Notes: generated from the letters alone by a model not told the origin. A stretch of 64,000 nt of DNA from Pseudonocardia sp. N23 (GCF_002583555.1 NZ_BEGX01000071.1:1-64000); one strand, 5' to 3'. Shown: positions 1-9,322, counted from the first letter of the stretch. Made by a program: numbers and translations.

Positions 1-107
1 CGGCCGCAAGTAAACCCGCACAACATCAGTTACACCGCTCAGTTGACAGTCCCCCTGGTTCCTCTTGCGTCGCAGGCGGTCTCAGGTCGAACTCGGTGAG
101 GGGTCGG

Positions 108-530
108 TCAAGGCTGGGCGGCGGGGGCGTCGGGGGCGTCGACGAGGTTCAGGGTGGTGTCGACGTGGGTGAGCGTCAGCGGGCGCATGACGACGTGGCC
201 GGAGCGGTCGACCACCACCCGCATCCGGCGCTCGCTGGCCTCGGCGTGGTGGTGCACGCGCAGCAGGGCGCTGATGGCGCGGGAGCCGAGGAAGGTGACC
301 GGGCGCAGGTCTACGACCAGGTCGGCGCCGCCGTCGAGCACGTCGGTGCCGGCGTCGACGAAGGCGGTGGCCTCGGGGCCGTCGACGTCGCCGCACAGCC
401 GCAGCAGCTGCTCGGAGGCCGACAAGGGAGCCCGGGCCAGTGCGCCGGGACGGGAGGCGACGCCGGACACGTCGGTGAACCGCAGGCCGTCGCCGTCGTG
501 GGGCGAGGGATCGGGGGTCGCGGGCGGCAC
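108..530 (-). CDS. STAS-domain protein (anti-sigma factor antagonist-like)
   Basis: Encodes about 140 residues. The core, from roughly residue 30 onward, reads as a STAS fold: a strand ending LRLCGDVD, the segment DLVVDLRPVTFLGSRAISALL, and the tail strand MRVVVDRSGHV. In classical SpoIIAA-type antagonists the residue phosphorylated by an anti-sigma kinase is a Ser in a DxS motif; here the matching place reads FLGSRA, so a Ser is available. The GTG at 530 is chosen because AAAGGA lies 5-8 bases upstream. The frame stays open further upstream to 1001, but that extra segment is low-complexity and looks like a different, decayed gene. No partner kinase or sigma factor gene is adjacent, so the target is unknown. 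Confidence 0.75.
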   Translation of the reverse strand: MPPATPDPSPHDGDGLRFTDVSGVASRPGALARAPLSASEQLLRLCGDVDGPEATAFVDAGTDVLDGGADLVVDLRPVTFLGSRAISALLRVHHHAEASERRMRVVVDRSGHVVMRPLTLTHVDTTLNLVDAPDAPAAQP

Positions 531-699
531 GAAGGTCCTTTCGGGGGTCCGGGACGCCGCTGAGGATCGGGACACCGGACGTGGGGAGAGGTCACGAGGA
601 GGAGCCGGAAGCACGCTGCTCGACCGCCGGACGCCCGGCGATCGTACCGGCGGACGACCCCGTGCGCGCGAGGTGACGGCCGGTCCGCCGGTCGGCGGG

Positions 700-1001
700 T
701 CAGGCCGGCAGCGGGACGGTGAGGCCGCCGTGAGGAGCAGGGTGTCGTCGCGGATCGGCCGGGGCGGGTCGAGGACCTTGTCATAGCGGCCGGCGGCGTC
801 GACCTCGAAACCCCACGTGTAGGAGGTCTGCCGGCGGGGGTCGTACCAGTCCCTCGTGCGGAGCCGGTCGACCGAGGCGCTGAGCCAGCCGTAACGGCAG
901 GCGTCGTCGCGAAGCAGGCAGCCCCGGTCCTCGGTGCCGGGTTCCTCGCAGACGGCGGCGAGGAGCGCCGCCCGGCCGCGGAGCGGTCGACGAGTACGCA
1001 C
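700..1001 (-). pseudogene. frameshifted fragment of an unknown small protein
   Basis: Starting at a GTG 2 bases after the MarR stop, the minus strand reads a protein-like stretch of about 90 residues (CEEPGTEDRGCLLRDDACRYGWL, then RQTSYTWGFEVDAAGRYDKVLDPP). After DDTLLLT the frame runs into Arg/Pro/Ser-rich text and on into the STAS gene. In the neighbouring frame the next codons read GGLTVPLPA followed by TGA at 700-702, which looks like a natural C-terminus. The simplest reading is a single-base indel near 715-725. No family is recognised. Confidence 0.4.
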
Positions 1002-1003
1002 GG

Positions 1004-1426
1004 TCAGTCCCGCAGTGAGCCGAGAATGCGCAGGAGCTCGGTGCGGTCGTGGGCGTCGAGGCCGCGGAAGAACTCCTCGGCCTCTGCGGACCGGGCGGCG
1101 CGGATGCCGTCGGCGATCTGGCGGCCTCGGGCGGTGACGCGCACGAGGGTGGCGCGCCGGTCGGCGGGGTCGGGGGCGCGTTCGACGAGGCCGCGGTCCT
1201 CGAGGTCGTCGACGACCTCGGTGGCGGAGCGGGGGGCGATCCGCAGGTGCTCGGACAGGGTGCCGGGGCGCATCTCGCCGTTGCGGACGAGGACGCCGAG
1301 GGCACGGGACTGGCCGGGGGTGACCTCCCAGGGGGCGAGTGCGTCCTTGGACAGCCTGCGCAGCCGGCGGGCGACGGCCCAGAAGGTCTCGGCGAGGGAG
1401 TCGTCGGATGCGGGCTCACCGGTCAC
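1004..1426 (-). CDS. MarR-family transcriptional regulator
   Basis: A 140-residue winged-helix regulator. The helix-turn-helix runs through TPGQSRALGVLVRNGEMRPG and LSEHLRIAPRSATEVVDDLEDRGLVER, followed by the wing PADRRATLVRVTARGRQ. It lies back to back with the ABC exporter at 1527, and a palindrome sits in the shared promoter region. Autoregulation and control of the exporter by a small-molecule ligand is therefore the likely role (inference). The GTG at 1426 is chosen because the longer frame toward 1648 would cross the operator and the exporter start; its Shine-Dalgarno sequence is weak. Confidence 0.85.
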   Translation of the reverse strand: MTGEPASDDSLAETFWAVARRLRRLSKDALAPWEVTPGQSRALGVLVRNGEMRPGTLSEHLRIAPRSATEVVDDLEDRGLVERAPDPADRRATLVRVTARGRQIADGIRAARSAEAEEFFRGLDAHDRTELLRILGSLRD

Positions 1427-1458
1427 AGGAACAAAACTAGCAGCAGGTCGTGTTGTAG

Positions 1459-1479
1459 CCTCATGTTGAGGTAACCTCA
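1459..1479. promoter_or_regulatory. palindromic operator, probably for the adjacent MarR
   Basis: Two overlapping inverted repeats share a half-site: CCTCATGTTGAGG (1459-1471) and TGAGGTAACCTCA (1467-1479). The second is a perfect 6+1+6 palindrome. It lies between the MarR start (1426) and the exporter start (1527), the usual position for a MarR operator controlling a divergent pair. Assignment to this MarR protein is by position only. Confidence 0.7.
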
Positions 1480-1526
1480 GCAAATTGACGTGCCCGTTGC
1501 GTTCCCCGACACGAGAAGGGTCCGGC

Positions 1527-3350
1527 TTGGAACCCACACTCAGCGGCGCCACCGCCGCCACCGAATCCTCCGACCGCCCGCGACGTGGCGGCCGCACCGT
1601 GACCGCCGCCGAGAAGGCACAGGCCCGCGAGGTCTCCCTGCGCCGCATCGGCCGGCTGTTCGCCCCCTACCGCGGCCGTCTCTCGGTCGTCACCGCGATC
1701 ATCGTCGCGTCGTCGATCGTCGGTCTGGCCTCGCCGTTCCTGCTGCGCGCGGTCATCGACACCGCGCTCCCGCAGCGCGACGTCGCGCTCCTGGTCGCCC
1801 TCGCCGCCGGCATGGTGGGCGTCGCGGCCGTGACGTCGGCGTTCGGCGTCGTGCAGACCTGGATCAGCACGCGTATCGGCCAACAGGTGATGCACCGGCT
1901 GCGCACCGACGTCTTCAGCCACCTGCAGCGCCAGTCCATCGCCTTCTTCACCCGCACCCGCACCGGTGAGGTGCAGTCGCGGATCACCAACGACATCGGC
2001 GGCATGCAGTCCGTCGTCACCTCCACGGCGACCTCGATCGCCGCCAACCTCACCACCGCCGTCGCGACGATCGTCGCCATGGCGGCCCTGTCCTGGCAGC
2101 TCCTGCTGGTCTCGCTCGTCGTGATGCCGCCCGCCGTGTTCCTGACCCGTCGCGTCGCCCGGATGCGCCGCGCCATCACCGCGGCCCAGCAGCGTGAGCT
2201 CGCCGACCTCAATGTCACCGTCGAGGAGGGCCTTTCCATCAGCGGCGTGCAGCTCACCAAGACCATGGGCTCCGGCCCGGCCGTCGTCGCCCGCTTCACC
2301 GCGTCCTCGGAGCGGCTGATCGGCCTGGAGCTGCGCTCACAGCTTGCCGGGCGCTGGCGGATGGCCTCGATGAGCGTCATCTTCGCCGCGGTCCCCGCGG
2401 TCATCTACGTCGTCGCGGGCCTGCCCATCGGGGCCGGGGCGATGACCATCGGCACTCTGGTCGCGTTCACCACGCTGCAGGCCACGCTGTTCCGGCCGAT
2501 CACCGGCCTGCTCAACGTCGGCGTCTCGATCGTCAGCTCGCTCGCGCTGTTCGCGCGCATCTTCGAGTACCTCGACCTGCCCGTCGACGTCGACGACCCG
2601 GCCGACCCGGTCGACGTCGACCCGGCCCGCGCCCGCGGTCACCTGCAGTTCTCCGACGTCACCTACGCCTACCCCGGGAGCGGGACCGCGGCGGTCGCCG
2701 GCGTGAGCCTGGACGTGCCTGCCGGCTCCACGCTGGCACTGGTCGGCGAGACCGGCTCCGGCAAGAGCACCCTCGCGGGGCTCGTCGCGCGGCTGCAGGA
2801 CCCCACCGGCGGCCGGATCACGATCGACGGCATCGACCTGCGCGACATGCGCCTGGCCGACCTCACCGCGATCGTCGGCACCGTCAGCCAGGAGACCTAC
2901 CTGCTGCACACCACGGTCCGCGAGAACCTGCGGCACGCCAAGCCCGGCGCCACCGACGCCGAGATCGAGACGGCCGCGCGCGCCGCGCAGGTCCACGACC
3001 TGATCGCGTCGCTGCCCGACGGGTACGACACCGTCGTCGGCTCGCGGGGGCACCGGTTCTCCGGCGGGGAGAAGCAGCGGCTCGCCATCGCGCGGACGCT
3101 GCTGCGCGACCCGCGGGTGCTGGTCCTCGACGAGGCCACCAGCGCGCTGGACACCGAGACCGAGCGGGCGGTGCAGCAGGCGTTCGACACCCTCACCGAC
3201 GGCCGTACGACGATCACCATCGCCCACCGGCTCTCGACGGTCCGCGACGCCGACCGGATCGCGGTCCTCGACCACGGCCGCGTCGTCGAGTCGGGCACCC
3301 ACGACGAGCTGCTCGCCCGCCACGGCCGCTACGCCGCACTGGCGGCGTGA
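1527..3350 (+). CDS. ABC exporter, fused membrane and ATPase domains
   Basis: About 607 residues: a six-helix type 1 exporter membrane domain (residues ~35-330) followed by one nucleotide-binding domain. Walker A is GETGSGKST near residue 406, the signature reads SGGEK near 512, Walker B is VLVLDEATSALD near 531, and the switch histidine lies in TIAHRLSTVRDAD. It is a half-transporter that must dimerise. The TTG at 1527 is preferred over the one at 1485 because AGAAGGG lies 6 bases upstream and the earlier codon touches the operator. The neighbouring MarR gene suggests inducible drug or metabolite efflux; the substrate cannot be read from sequence. Confidence 0.9.
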   Translation: MEPTLSGATAATESSDRPRRGGRTVTAAEKAQAREVSLRRIGRLFAPYRGRLSVVTAIIVASSIVGLASPFLLRAVIDTALPQRDVALLVALAAGMVGVAAVTSAFGVVQTWISTRIGQQVMHRLRTDVFSHLQRQSIAFFTRTRTGEVQSRITNDIGGMQSVVTSTATSIAANLTTAVATIVAMAALSWQLLLVSLVVMPPAVFLTRRVARMRRAITAAQQRELADLNVTVEEGLSISGVQLTKTMGSGPAVVARFTASSERLIGLELRSQLAGRWRMASMSVIFAAVPAVIYVVAGLPIGAGAMTIGTLVAFTTLQATLFRPITGLLNVGVSIVSSLALFARIFEYLDLPVDVDDPADPVDVDPARARGHLQFSDVTYAYPGSGTAAVAGVSLDVPAGSTLALVGETGSGKSTLAGLVARLQDPTGGRITIDGIDLRDMRLADLTAIVGTVSQETYLLHTTVRENLRHAKPGATDAEIETAARAAQVHDLIASLPDGYDTVVGSRGHRFSGGEKQRLAIARTLLRDPRVLVLDEATSALDTETERAVQQAFDTLTDGRTTITIAHRLSTVRDADRIAVLDHGRVVESGTHDELLARHGRYAALAA

Positions 3351-3363
3351 GCCGCGCAGGCGG

Positions 3364-3645
3364 TCAGCGGGCCGGGCCGGGGCCTCGGCCCCGGGCCGAG
3401 GTGTACTCGGCGAACCGGTCGAGCGCGGCGGCGACGTGGTCGCGGCGGGTGCCCCGTTCGACGCAGATCGTCTGGAAGCGTTCGCGCCGGTCAGCGGGGT
3501 CGCCCGCGTCCTGGCGCGTCCACCCCAGGTAGCCCTCGACGATCGCGAGGTGCCGGCGACGGACGTGTTCGTCGGGCTCACGACCGGCCAGCCACACGAT
3601 GAACGGTGCCAGCGTCGGGGCGAGATCCACGTCCACGTCCTCCAC
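3364..3645 (-). CDS. small hypothetical protein
   Basis: Up to 93 residues, acidic at the N-terminus and Arg-rich in the middle (APFIVWLAGREPDEHVRRRHLAIVEGYLGW), then a helical tail with HVAAALDRFAEYTS. The composition is protein-like rather than the Pro/Arg noise of shadow frames, and the gene is tail-to-tail with the exporter 13 bases away. Several in-frame GTG codons crowd the start (GTGGAGGACGTGGACGTGG), so the true start may be 9-15 bases further in, with GGAGG as ribosome-binding site. No function is recognised. Confidence 0.55.
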   Translation of the reverse strand: MEDVDVDLAPTLAPFIVWLAGREPDEHVRRRHLAIVEGYLGWTRQDAGDPADRRERFQTICVERGTRRDHVAAALDRFAEYTSARGRGPGPAR

Positions 3646-3875
3646 CGGTCACGACCGCCACACCGCGGTACTGGGCCGATTCTCACCCAGCGGCGCCGAG
3701 TCCGCCCCCTTCCCCCGGATCGACCCGCGCCACCGGGGGTACGGCTCGCCCGTGCCGACGACGGCGTGACGTCGGAGGGCGGCTCGGTCGACGGCCGCTC
3801 CCGGGACATCCTCGACCGGGCGGTCGTGCGGCTGATCAGGAAGGGCTGACCCGGGGAGGTCGCCACTCGCAGGGG

Positions 3876-4427
3876 TCAGGCGCGGGCAGCGGCGAACTCC
3901 TGCACGATGCGCGCGCAGAAGGCGGGCAGGTCGTCGGGGTTGCGACTGGTCGTCAGGGTGCCGTCGGTGACGACCTCCTCGTCGACCGGCTTGCCACCGG
4001 CGTTGCGGATGTCGGTGCGCAGGCTGGGGAACGACGTCAGCGTCCGCCCGTCGACGACGCCCGCCTCCACGAGCGTCCACGGGGCGTGGCAGATCGCGGC
4101 GACCGGCGTGCCGGCCTCGAACGCGTCCCGCACGAAGCGCAGCACGTCGTCGTCCATCCGCAGGCGGTCGGCGTTCACGGTGCCGCCGGGCATGATCACC
4201 GCGTCGTAGTCCGAGGCCGAGACCTCCGACGCGACGCGGTCCACCGGGTGTGTCCCGGCCGGTTCGATGTCGCCGTTCATCGCCTGGATCTCGCCGTCGG
4301 CGAGCGACACGAGCTCGGTGCTCGCGCCGGCGTTCTCGACCGCCGACCGGGGCTCGGTGAGCTCGACCTCCTCGACCCCGTCGGTGGCGAGGATGGCGAT
4401 TCGCAGTCCGTCAAGGGTTCCGCTCAT
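3876..4427 (-). CDS. DJ-1/PfpI family protein (type 1 glutamine amidotransferase-like)
   Basis: A 183-residue alpha/beta protein. It opens with the strand LRIAILATDGVEEVEL, whose Glu residues match the family, and has the nucleophile elbow AAICHAPWTLVEAG, with Cys followed by His as in PfpI proteases and YajL/YhbO-type proteins. The ATG at 4427 is used; the open frame toward 4517 is Arg/Pro-rich and not credible. Family members act as small-molecule or glycation-repair enzymes or as chaperones. The thiolase gene on the same strand ends its promoter region 39 bases upstream, so the two may be cotranscribed. Confidence 0.85.
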   Translation of the reverse strand: MSGTLDGLRIAILATDGVEEVELTEPRSAVENAGASTELVSLADGEIQAMNGDIEPAGTHPVDRVASEVSASDYDAVIMPGGTVNADRLRMDDDVLRFVRDAFEAGTPVAAICHAPWTLVEAGVVDGRTLTSFPSLRTDIRNAGGKPVDEEVVTDGTLTTSRNPDDLPAFCARIVQEFAAARA

Positions 4428-4465
4428 GGCGGGGCGTGCCCGCCGCGGCGACGGGCAAACCCGGG

Positions 4466-5644
4466 TCAGCCGACCAGTTCGACGATGGTCGCGTTGGCCG
4501 TGCCACCGCCCTCGCACATGGTCTGCAGGCCGTAGCGGATGTCGTTGGCGCGCATGTGGTGCACGAGCCGGGTCATGAGGATCGTGCCGGACGCGCCGAG
4601 GGGGTGGCCGACGGCGATGGCCCCGCCGAGCGGGTTGAGGTACGTGCCGTCCGGGTCGTCGACGCCCAGGTCGGCCTGCCAGGCGAGGGGGACGGGGGCG
4701 AACGCCTCGTTGACCTCGAAGGCGCCGATGTCGGAGATCGACAGGCCGGTGCGCGACAGCACCTTTCGGGTCGCCGGGATCGGCCCGGTGAGCATCATGA
4801 GCGGGTCGGCGCCGCTGACCGCGCCTCCGTGGTAGCGCGCGATCGGCGTGAGGCCCAGCTCCCTGGCGCGCTCGGGTGTCGTGATCATGACGGCGGAGGC
4901 GCCGTCGGAGATCTGGGAGGCGTTGCCGGCGTGGATCACGCCGTCGGGCCGGAACGACGGCGTCAGCTTCGCGAGGGTGTCGGGGGTGGTGCCGCGGCGC
5001 AGGCCCTCGTCGGCGGTGAACTCCGGCTTGCCCGGGATGTCGACGAGCTGGCCCGCGAAGGCGCCGGAGTCGACGGCGGCCGCGGCGAGCGCGTGCGAGC
5101 GGGCGGCGTACTCGTCGAGGCGGGCGCGCGACAGGTTCCAGACGGCGGCGATCCGCTCGGCACCCACACCCTGGTTGAAGTCCTCACCGGGGAACTCGCC
5201 CGAGGTCAGGTCGTCGGCGTAGCGCTCGCGCACGAGCGGCCCGAACGGTCGGCCGAGGTCGCGTCCCGACCCCAGCGGCACCCGTGACATCGACTCCACC
5301 CCACCGGCGACGACGAGGTCGTACTGGCCGGCCATCACCATGCCGGCGGCGAAGTCGAGCGACGACTGGCTCGACCCGCACGCCCGGTTGACCGTCACCC
5401 CCGGGACGGTCTCGGGCCAGCCCGCGGCCAGCACGGCGTAGCGGCCGACCTGCGCGGCCTGGTCGCCGACCTGGTTCACGCAGCCCCAGACGACGTCGTC
5501 GACGACGGCGGGGTCGATGCCGGTGCGGCCGGCCAGCGCGCGAAGCACAGCGGCGGACAGGTCGACGGGGTGGACGTCGGCGAGCGACCCGTTGCGCTTG
5601 CCGATGGGCGTGCGGACGGCGTCGACGATGACGGCTTCCGGCAT
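4466..5644 (-). CDS. acetyl-CoA acetyltransferase (thiolase)
   Basis: A 392-residue type II thiolase, the usual family length. The acyl-accepting cysteine is Cys89 in NRACGSSQSSL, the catalytic histidine His347 in GHPLGASG, and the second cysteine Cys377 in CEGGG; NEAFA precedes them as expected. The ATG at 5644 has GGGAG 6 bases upstream. It condenses or thiolytically cleaves acyl-CoAs, but biosynthetic and degradative members cannot be separated by eye. No other beta-oxidation genes are adjacent, so it appears to be a free-standing thiolase. Confidence 0.92.
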   Translation of the reverse strand: MPEAVIVDAVRTPIGKRNGSLADVHPVDLSAAVLRALAGRTGIDPAVVDDVVWGCVNQVGDQAAQVGRYAVLAAGWPETVPGVTVNRACGSSQSSLDFAAGMVMAGQYDLVVAGGVESMSRVPLGSGRDLGRPFGPLVRERYADDLTSGEFPGEDFNQGVGAERIAAVWNLSRARLDEYAARSHALAAAAVDSGAFAGQLVDIPGKPEFTADEGLRRGTTPDTLAKLTPSFRPDGVIHAGNASQISDGASAVMITTPERARELGLTPIARYHGGAVSGADPLMMLTGPIPATRKVLSRTGLSISDIGAFEVNEAFAPVPLAWQADLGVDDPDGTYLNPLGGAIAVGHPLGASGTILMTRLVHHMRANDIRYGLQTMCEGGGTANATIVELVG

Positions 5645-5893
5645 GGGTGCTCCCGGCGGGTCTCGGAGGGGATCCTCCCTGGACCGTACGTCGTCACACG
5701 TCTGCTCCGCCGCGCCGTCCGCCACACGAGGCGGTCCACTGCGGCGCGGTCGACGACGCGCTACGTCTCGTCGACGATGGTGCGCGACTGGCGGGCACGC
5801 CTGGCCGCCCGCAGCCGCGAGATGCTCCGCGGCGCCGCTGCCCTCGACGTCTACCTCGGCTCCGGTCCCGGCGCCGACGACCGCTGACACGAG

Positions 5894-8224
5894 CTACTTC
5901 GTGGCGCTGACGTTCCAGGTCTGGGTGCCCGCGGTGCAGCCCGTCGCGGGGATGGTGTGCTCCATGCGTCCGTTCACGCCGGTCGCGGCCCACTCCGTGT
6001 TCTGCACCGACGCGCCGGTCGCCGACAGCGTCAGGGTGAAGGTCGCCGCGATGGGGCCGCCGTTGCAGTTGTAGCCGTACTGCTCGGCGATCGTGCCGCC
6101 CACGGTCCAGACGCCGCCGCCGCCGACGGTCATGGTGAGGTTTCCGGCCCACTGGCCGTTGGGGGCGCGCACCGTGCAGGTCCTGCGGTTGCAGTCGGAG
6201 ACGATCACCGAGATCTCGAGGTTCGTCGACTTCGCGCAGTCGGACAGGTTGCAGTTGGCCTGCTGGCCCTTGAGGACGTAGGCGCCCTCGAGCGAGGCGT
6301 TGGCGGGCACGGCCTCGAAGTCGTCGCCACCGGTGGAGCCGGCGGGCCGGCGAAGGTTCGCGTTGGCCAGGTCGACCAGCCCGAGCTCGCGGACGGCCTC
6401 CCCGGCCCCGACGACGGCGACCGTCGCGTTCCGGTCGAAGCCCGGCCACGGGGCGCCGTCGGCGGTGACGGTGACGTCCGTCGGGCCCGGGGCGGTCAGG
6501 GGGTTTCCGCCGGCGCAGCGCACCCGCGGAATGCCGTAGGCGTCGACGAGTACCGCGGTGCCCGCCTGCAGCACGGCGGAGGACTGCTCGACGGCGCCGT
6601 CGGTCCAGCCGTGGACGGTGGCGCGGGTGTCGGCGCTGAGCAGCACAGGGGTGAGCTCGCGAAAATAGGGCGTGATGTCGCCGCTGGACAGGACGACGGG
6701 GGTGCGGCTCCAGCGCAGGCCGGGGTCGGTGCGCAGCGCGGTCACCCACGCGGTGGCGATGTCGGCGTGGCCGGTGAGGAACGACGACAGGCCGTCGCGG
6801 TCGCAGGGCGAGCTGCCCTTCACCCCGCGGTAGAGGCCGTCGGTGCTGCCGGGCACGGCGTCGCGGTTGGTGGCGTCCTTGGGGACCGCGGAGGCGTACA
6901 CCGACCCGGTCAGCCCGTTGGTGCGGGAGAAGTCCGTGGTGAACGCCCCGAGCACGGATGCGCCCGTGGCGGACTGAAGGACGAGGTCGTTGGTGTCGCG
7001 GGCGAGGAACCACCAGGTCCCGCCGCCGGCCAGCAGCGCCACGACCACGACGATCGCGGCGACGACCGGCCACTTCCTCCGCGGCCGCGTGCCCCCTGCG
7101 GTGTCGGGTGGGGTGGTGCCCCACGGTGGGACGGTCCCGGGCGCGCCCGGTCCGGTCGCGGCGGCGGCGAAGGCGGGCTGCGGCGTCCAGCTGTCGGGGC
7201 CGGGCGGCGGCGAGACCGCGGGTGGGGTGGTGGCGTAGGCGGGCGGCGCCGTGCCGGGGGACGCCGCGTACGCCGGGGGAGTGGTCCCGTACGCCGGGGG
7301 GACCGTGCCGCCGAAGCCGTCGGGGGAGCCGATCAGCGTCGGCGCGGGCGGCAGGCCCGGGGTGGCGACGGGACGGCCCGACTGCAGCGCCCGGGCCTCG
7401 GCGACGGCGTCGGCCATCGACTGCGGCCGCAGCGCCGGATCGACCGACGCCATCCGCGCCAGCAGCGCCGCGAACTCCGGCGGCACCCCGGCGACGATCG
7501 GTTGCGGGAGCGGGCCCCGCAGGATGCGGGCGACCATCGGGCCGGGGCCCGCGTCGCCGTCGTCACGGAACGGGCCACGCCCGCACAGCAGCTCCCACAC
7601 CGTCGTCGCGAGGGAGTAGACGTCGGACAGGACCGTCGGGCGGGTGTTGTCGAGGACCTCGGGCGCGACGTGGTCGAGGCTGTAGCCGCCCGCGACCGTC
7701 TGGGACTGGGCGCTCACGGTGCCGCGGGCGACGCCGAAGTCGGTCAGCGCGGGCGTCCCGTAGTCGGTGATCATGATGTTGGCGGGCTTGACGTCGCAGT
7801 GCAGCACACCCTGGGCGTGGGCGGCGACGAGCGCCTCGCCGACGCGGATCAGCACGTCGAGGGCGTCGGCCGGGGGCATCGGGCCGTGCTGGCGCAGCGC
7901 GGCGGCGTAGGAGCCGCGCCCGCACAGCTGCAACGCGAGCCACGGGTGGTGGTCGACGACACCGGCGTCGTAGAGCGCGACGATGTGCGGGTGCTGCGAC
8001 AGCGCGGCCATCGCCTGGCGCTCGCGTTCGAAGCGGCCACGGGCGTCGGCGTCACGCAGGTCGACGTCGAGGAGCTTGAGCGCCACCGACCGGCCCGCCG
8101 ACACCTGCGTCGCCTCCCACACGACGGCGGAGGCCCCCCGGCCCACGACCCGGATCAGGACGTACCCCGCCGGCACGGAACCGCCTGCCGCCCCGGGACC
8201 GAACCCGGCTCCCGTGCTGTTCAC
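5894..8224 (-). CDS. membrane-anchored Ser/Thr protein kinase with large extracytoplasmic domain
   Basis: 776 residues. An N-terminal Hanks-type kinase has a Gly loop VVGRGASAVVWEA near residue 30, the VALK lysine, a catalytic loop HCDVKPANIM (~142-151) and DFG (~164). The catalytic loop has HCD in place of HRD, so it is a non-RD kinase. A Pro/Ala linker (YGTTPPAY, YATTPPAV) leads to one membrane helix (KWPVVAAIVVVVALLAGGG, ~384-405). The ~370-residue outer part resembles the domain often annotated DUF6777, followed by a Cys-rich beta domain (CNLSDCAKS, DCNRRTC). The GTG at 8224 has GGGGGAG upstream. The outer domain probably senses a cell-wall or environmental signal; the target is unknown. 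Confidence 0.88.
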   Translation of the reverse strand: MNSTGAGFGPGAAGGSVPAGYVLIRVVGRGASAVVWEATQVSAGRSVALKLLDVDLRDADARGRFERERQAMAALSQHPHIVALYDAGVVDHHPWLALQLCGRGSYAAALRQHGPMPPADALDVLIRVGEALVAAHAQGVLHCDVKPANIMITDYGTPALTDFGVARGTVSAQSQTVAGGYSLDHVAPEVLDNTRPTVLSDVYSLATTVWELLCGRGPFRDDGDAGPGPMVARILRGPLPQPIVAGVPPEFAALLARMASVDPALRPQSMADAVAEARALQSGRPVATPGLPPAPTLIGSPDGFGGTVPPAYGTTPPAYAASPGTAPPAYATTPPAVSPPPGPDSWTPQPAFAAAATGPGAPGTVPPWGTTPPDTAGGTRPRRKWPVVAAIVVVVALLAGGGTWWFLARDTNDLVLQSATGASVLGAFTTDFSRTNGLTGSVYASAVPKDATNRDAVPGSTDGLYRGVKGSSPCDRDGLSSFLTGHADIATAWVTALRTDPGLRWSRTPVVLSSGDITPYFRELTPVLLSADTRATVHGWTDGAVEQSSAVLQAGTAVLVDAYGIPRVRCAGGNPLTAPGPTDVTVTADGAPWPGFDRNATVAVVGAGEAVRELGLVDLANANLRRPAGSTGGDDFEAVPANASLEGAYVLKGQQANCNLSDCAKSTNLEISVIVSDCNRRTCTVRAPNGQWAGNLTMTVGGGGVWTVGGTIAEQYGYNCNGGPIAATFTLTLSATGASVQNTEWAATGVNGRMEHTIPATGCTAGTQTWNVSATK

Positions 8225-8454
8225 GCTCTGCTCCCCCTCGACAGCCCCGATCCACCGTGCGCGCGGACGTGCCGTCGGGGACCGGCACCGGATGCGGCTC
8301 CCACGAGTGGGAGCCGCCGCCGTTGGCGTCGCCCGGCCGCGTTCATCCGTCACGGGCAGTATTCCCAGGTGCGTCCGGCCGGGCATCTGCGGCCCTCCCG
8401 GACCGCGGCCCGCGGATCTCCCGTGCGGGCCGTCACCGATGACAGACTGCTCCG

Positions 8455-9306
8455 ATGGCGAAGGACGAGGCGTCGGCGGCGAAGGTCAAGGCGGGCGGCA
8501 ACGACGGGGACAAGCCATCCCGGGTGCCGAAGAAGGCCTACGAGCGGGAGCTGCTGCGGCTGCAGGCCGATCTCGTGCAGATGCAGGAGTGGGTGCGCGA
8601 CACCGGCGCGCGGATCGTCATCGCCTTCGAGGGTCGTGACGCCGCGGGCAAGGGCGGCGCGATCAAACGCGTCACCGAGCACCTCAACCCCCGCGTCGCG
8701 AGGGTCGTGGCGCTGCCCGCGCCGACCGAGCGCCAGCGCACCCAGTGGTACTTCCAGCGCTACATCGAGCACCTGCCCGCCGCCGGTGAGATCGTGCTGC
8801 TCGACCGCTCCTGGTACAACCGCGCCGGGGTGGAACGCGTCATGGGCTTCTGCACCCCCGAGGAGTACCAGCGCTTCCTGCGCCAGTGCCCGATCTTCGA
8901 GAACCTGCTGGTCGAGGACGGGATCCTGCTGTGCAAGTACTGGTTCTCGGTCAGCGACACCGAGCAGGCTCGGCGGTTCTCCGAGCGGGCCGGTGACCCG
9001 CTCAAGCAGTGGAAGCTCTCCCCGATGGACCTCGAGTCGATCACTCGGTGGGACGCCTACTCCCAGGCCAAGGACGACATGCTGATCCACACCGACACCG
9101 CGGTCGCGCCGTGGTGGGTCGTCGAGGCCGAGGACAAGCGCGCCGCCCGCATCAACATGATCCACCACTTGCTGACGTCGGTGCCGTGGCAGCCGGTGCA
9201 GCGTGCGCCGCTGGCCCTGCCCGACCGTCCCGCCGGCAGCGGCTACGTCCGGCCGCCGCGGGAGATCCAGCGCAGCGTGCCCGACCACGCGGCGACGCTG
9301 TCGTGA
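8455..9306 (+). CDS. ppk2: polyphosphate kinase 2
   Basis: A 283-residue single-domain PPK2. The P-loop is EGRDAAGKGGAIKR; the lid region includes LDRSWYNRAGVERVMGF; the downstream DPLKQWKLSPMDL and RWDAYSQAKD are family landmarks. It transfers phosphate between polyphosphate and nucleotides; single-domain members of this type usually make NTP from NDP plus polyphosphate. The ATG at 8455 gives a short Lys-rich leader before the conserved core. It stands alone, tail-to-tail with the LysR gene 16 bases away. A second, longer PPK2 lies at 62617-63753. Confidence 0.93.
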   Translation: MAKDEASAAKVKAGGNDGDKPSRVPKKAYERELLRLQADLVQMQEWVRDTGARIVIAFEGRDAAGKGGAIKRVTEHLNPRVARVVALPAPTERQRTQWYFQRYIEHLPAAGEIVLLDRSWYNRAGVERVMGFCTPEEYQRFLRQCPIFENLLVEDGILLCKYWFSVSDTEQARRFSERAGDPLKQWKLSPMDLESITRWDAYSQAKDDMLIHTDTAVAPWWVVEAEDKRAARINMIHHLLTSVPWQPVQRAPLALPDRPAGSGYVRPPREIQRSVPDHAATLS

Positions 9307-9322
9307 GCCGCACGCCCGGCTC

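Noticed and set aside
3436..3849. Plus-strand frame ending DDGVTSEGGSVDGRSRDILDRAVVRLIRKG
   Set aside because: Only the tail looks protein-like; the front is the antisense of the small gene at 3364-3645 and no start with a ribosome site leads into the tail. May be a relic, not listed as a gene.
5570..5887. Plus-strand frame ending RLAARSREMLRGAAALDVYLGSG
   Set aside because: Front half is antisense to the thiolase start. The end reads well but has no start codon or ribosome site of its own in the 249-base gap.
5957..9085. A 1042-codon plus-strand frame
   Set aside because: Antisense to the Ser/Thr kinase and out of frame with ppk2; composition is Gly/Arg/Val noise typical of GC-rich antisense frames.
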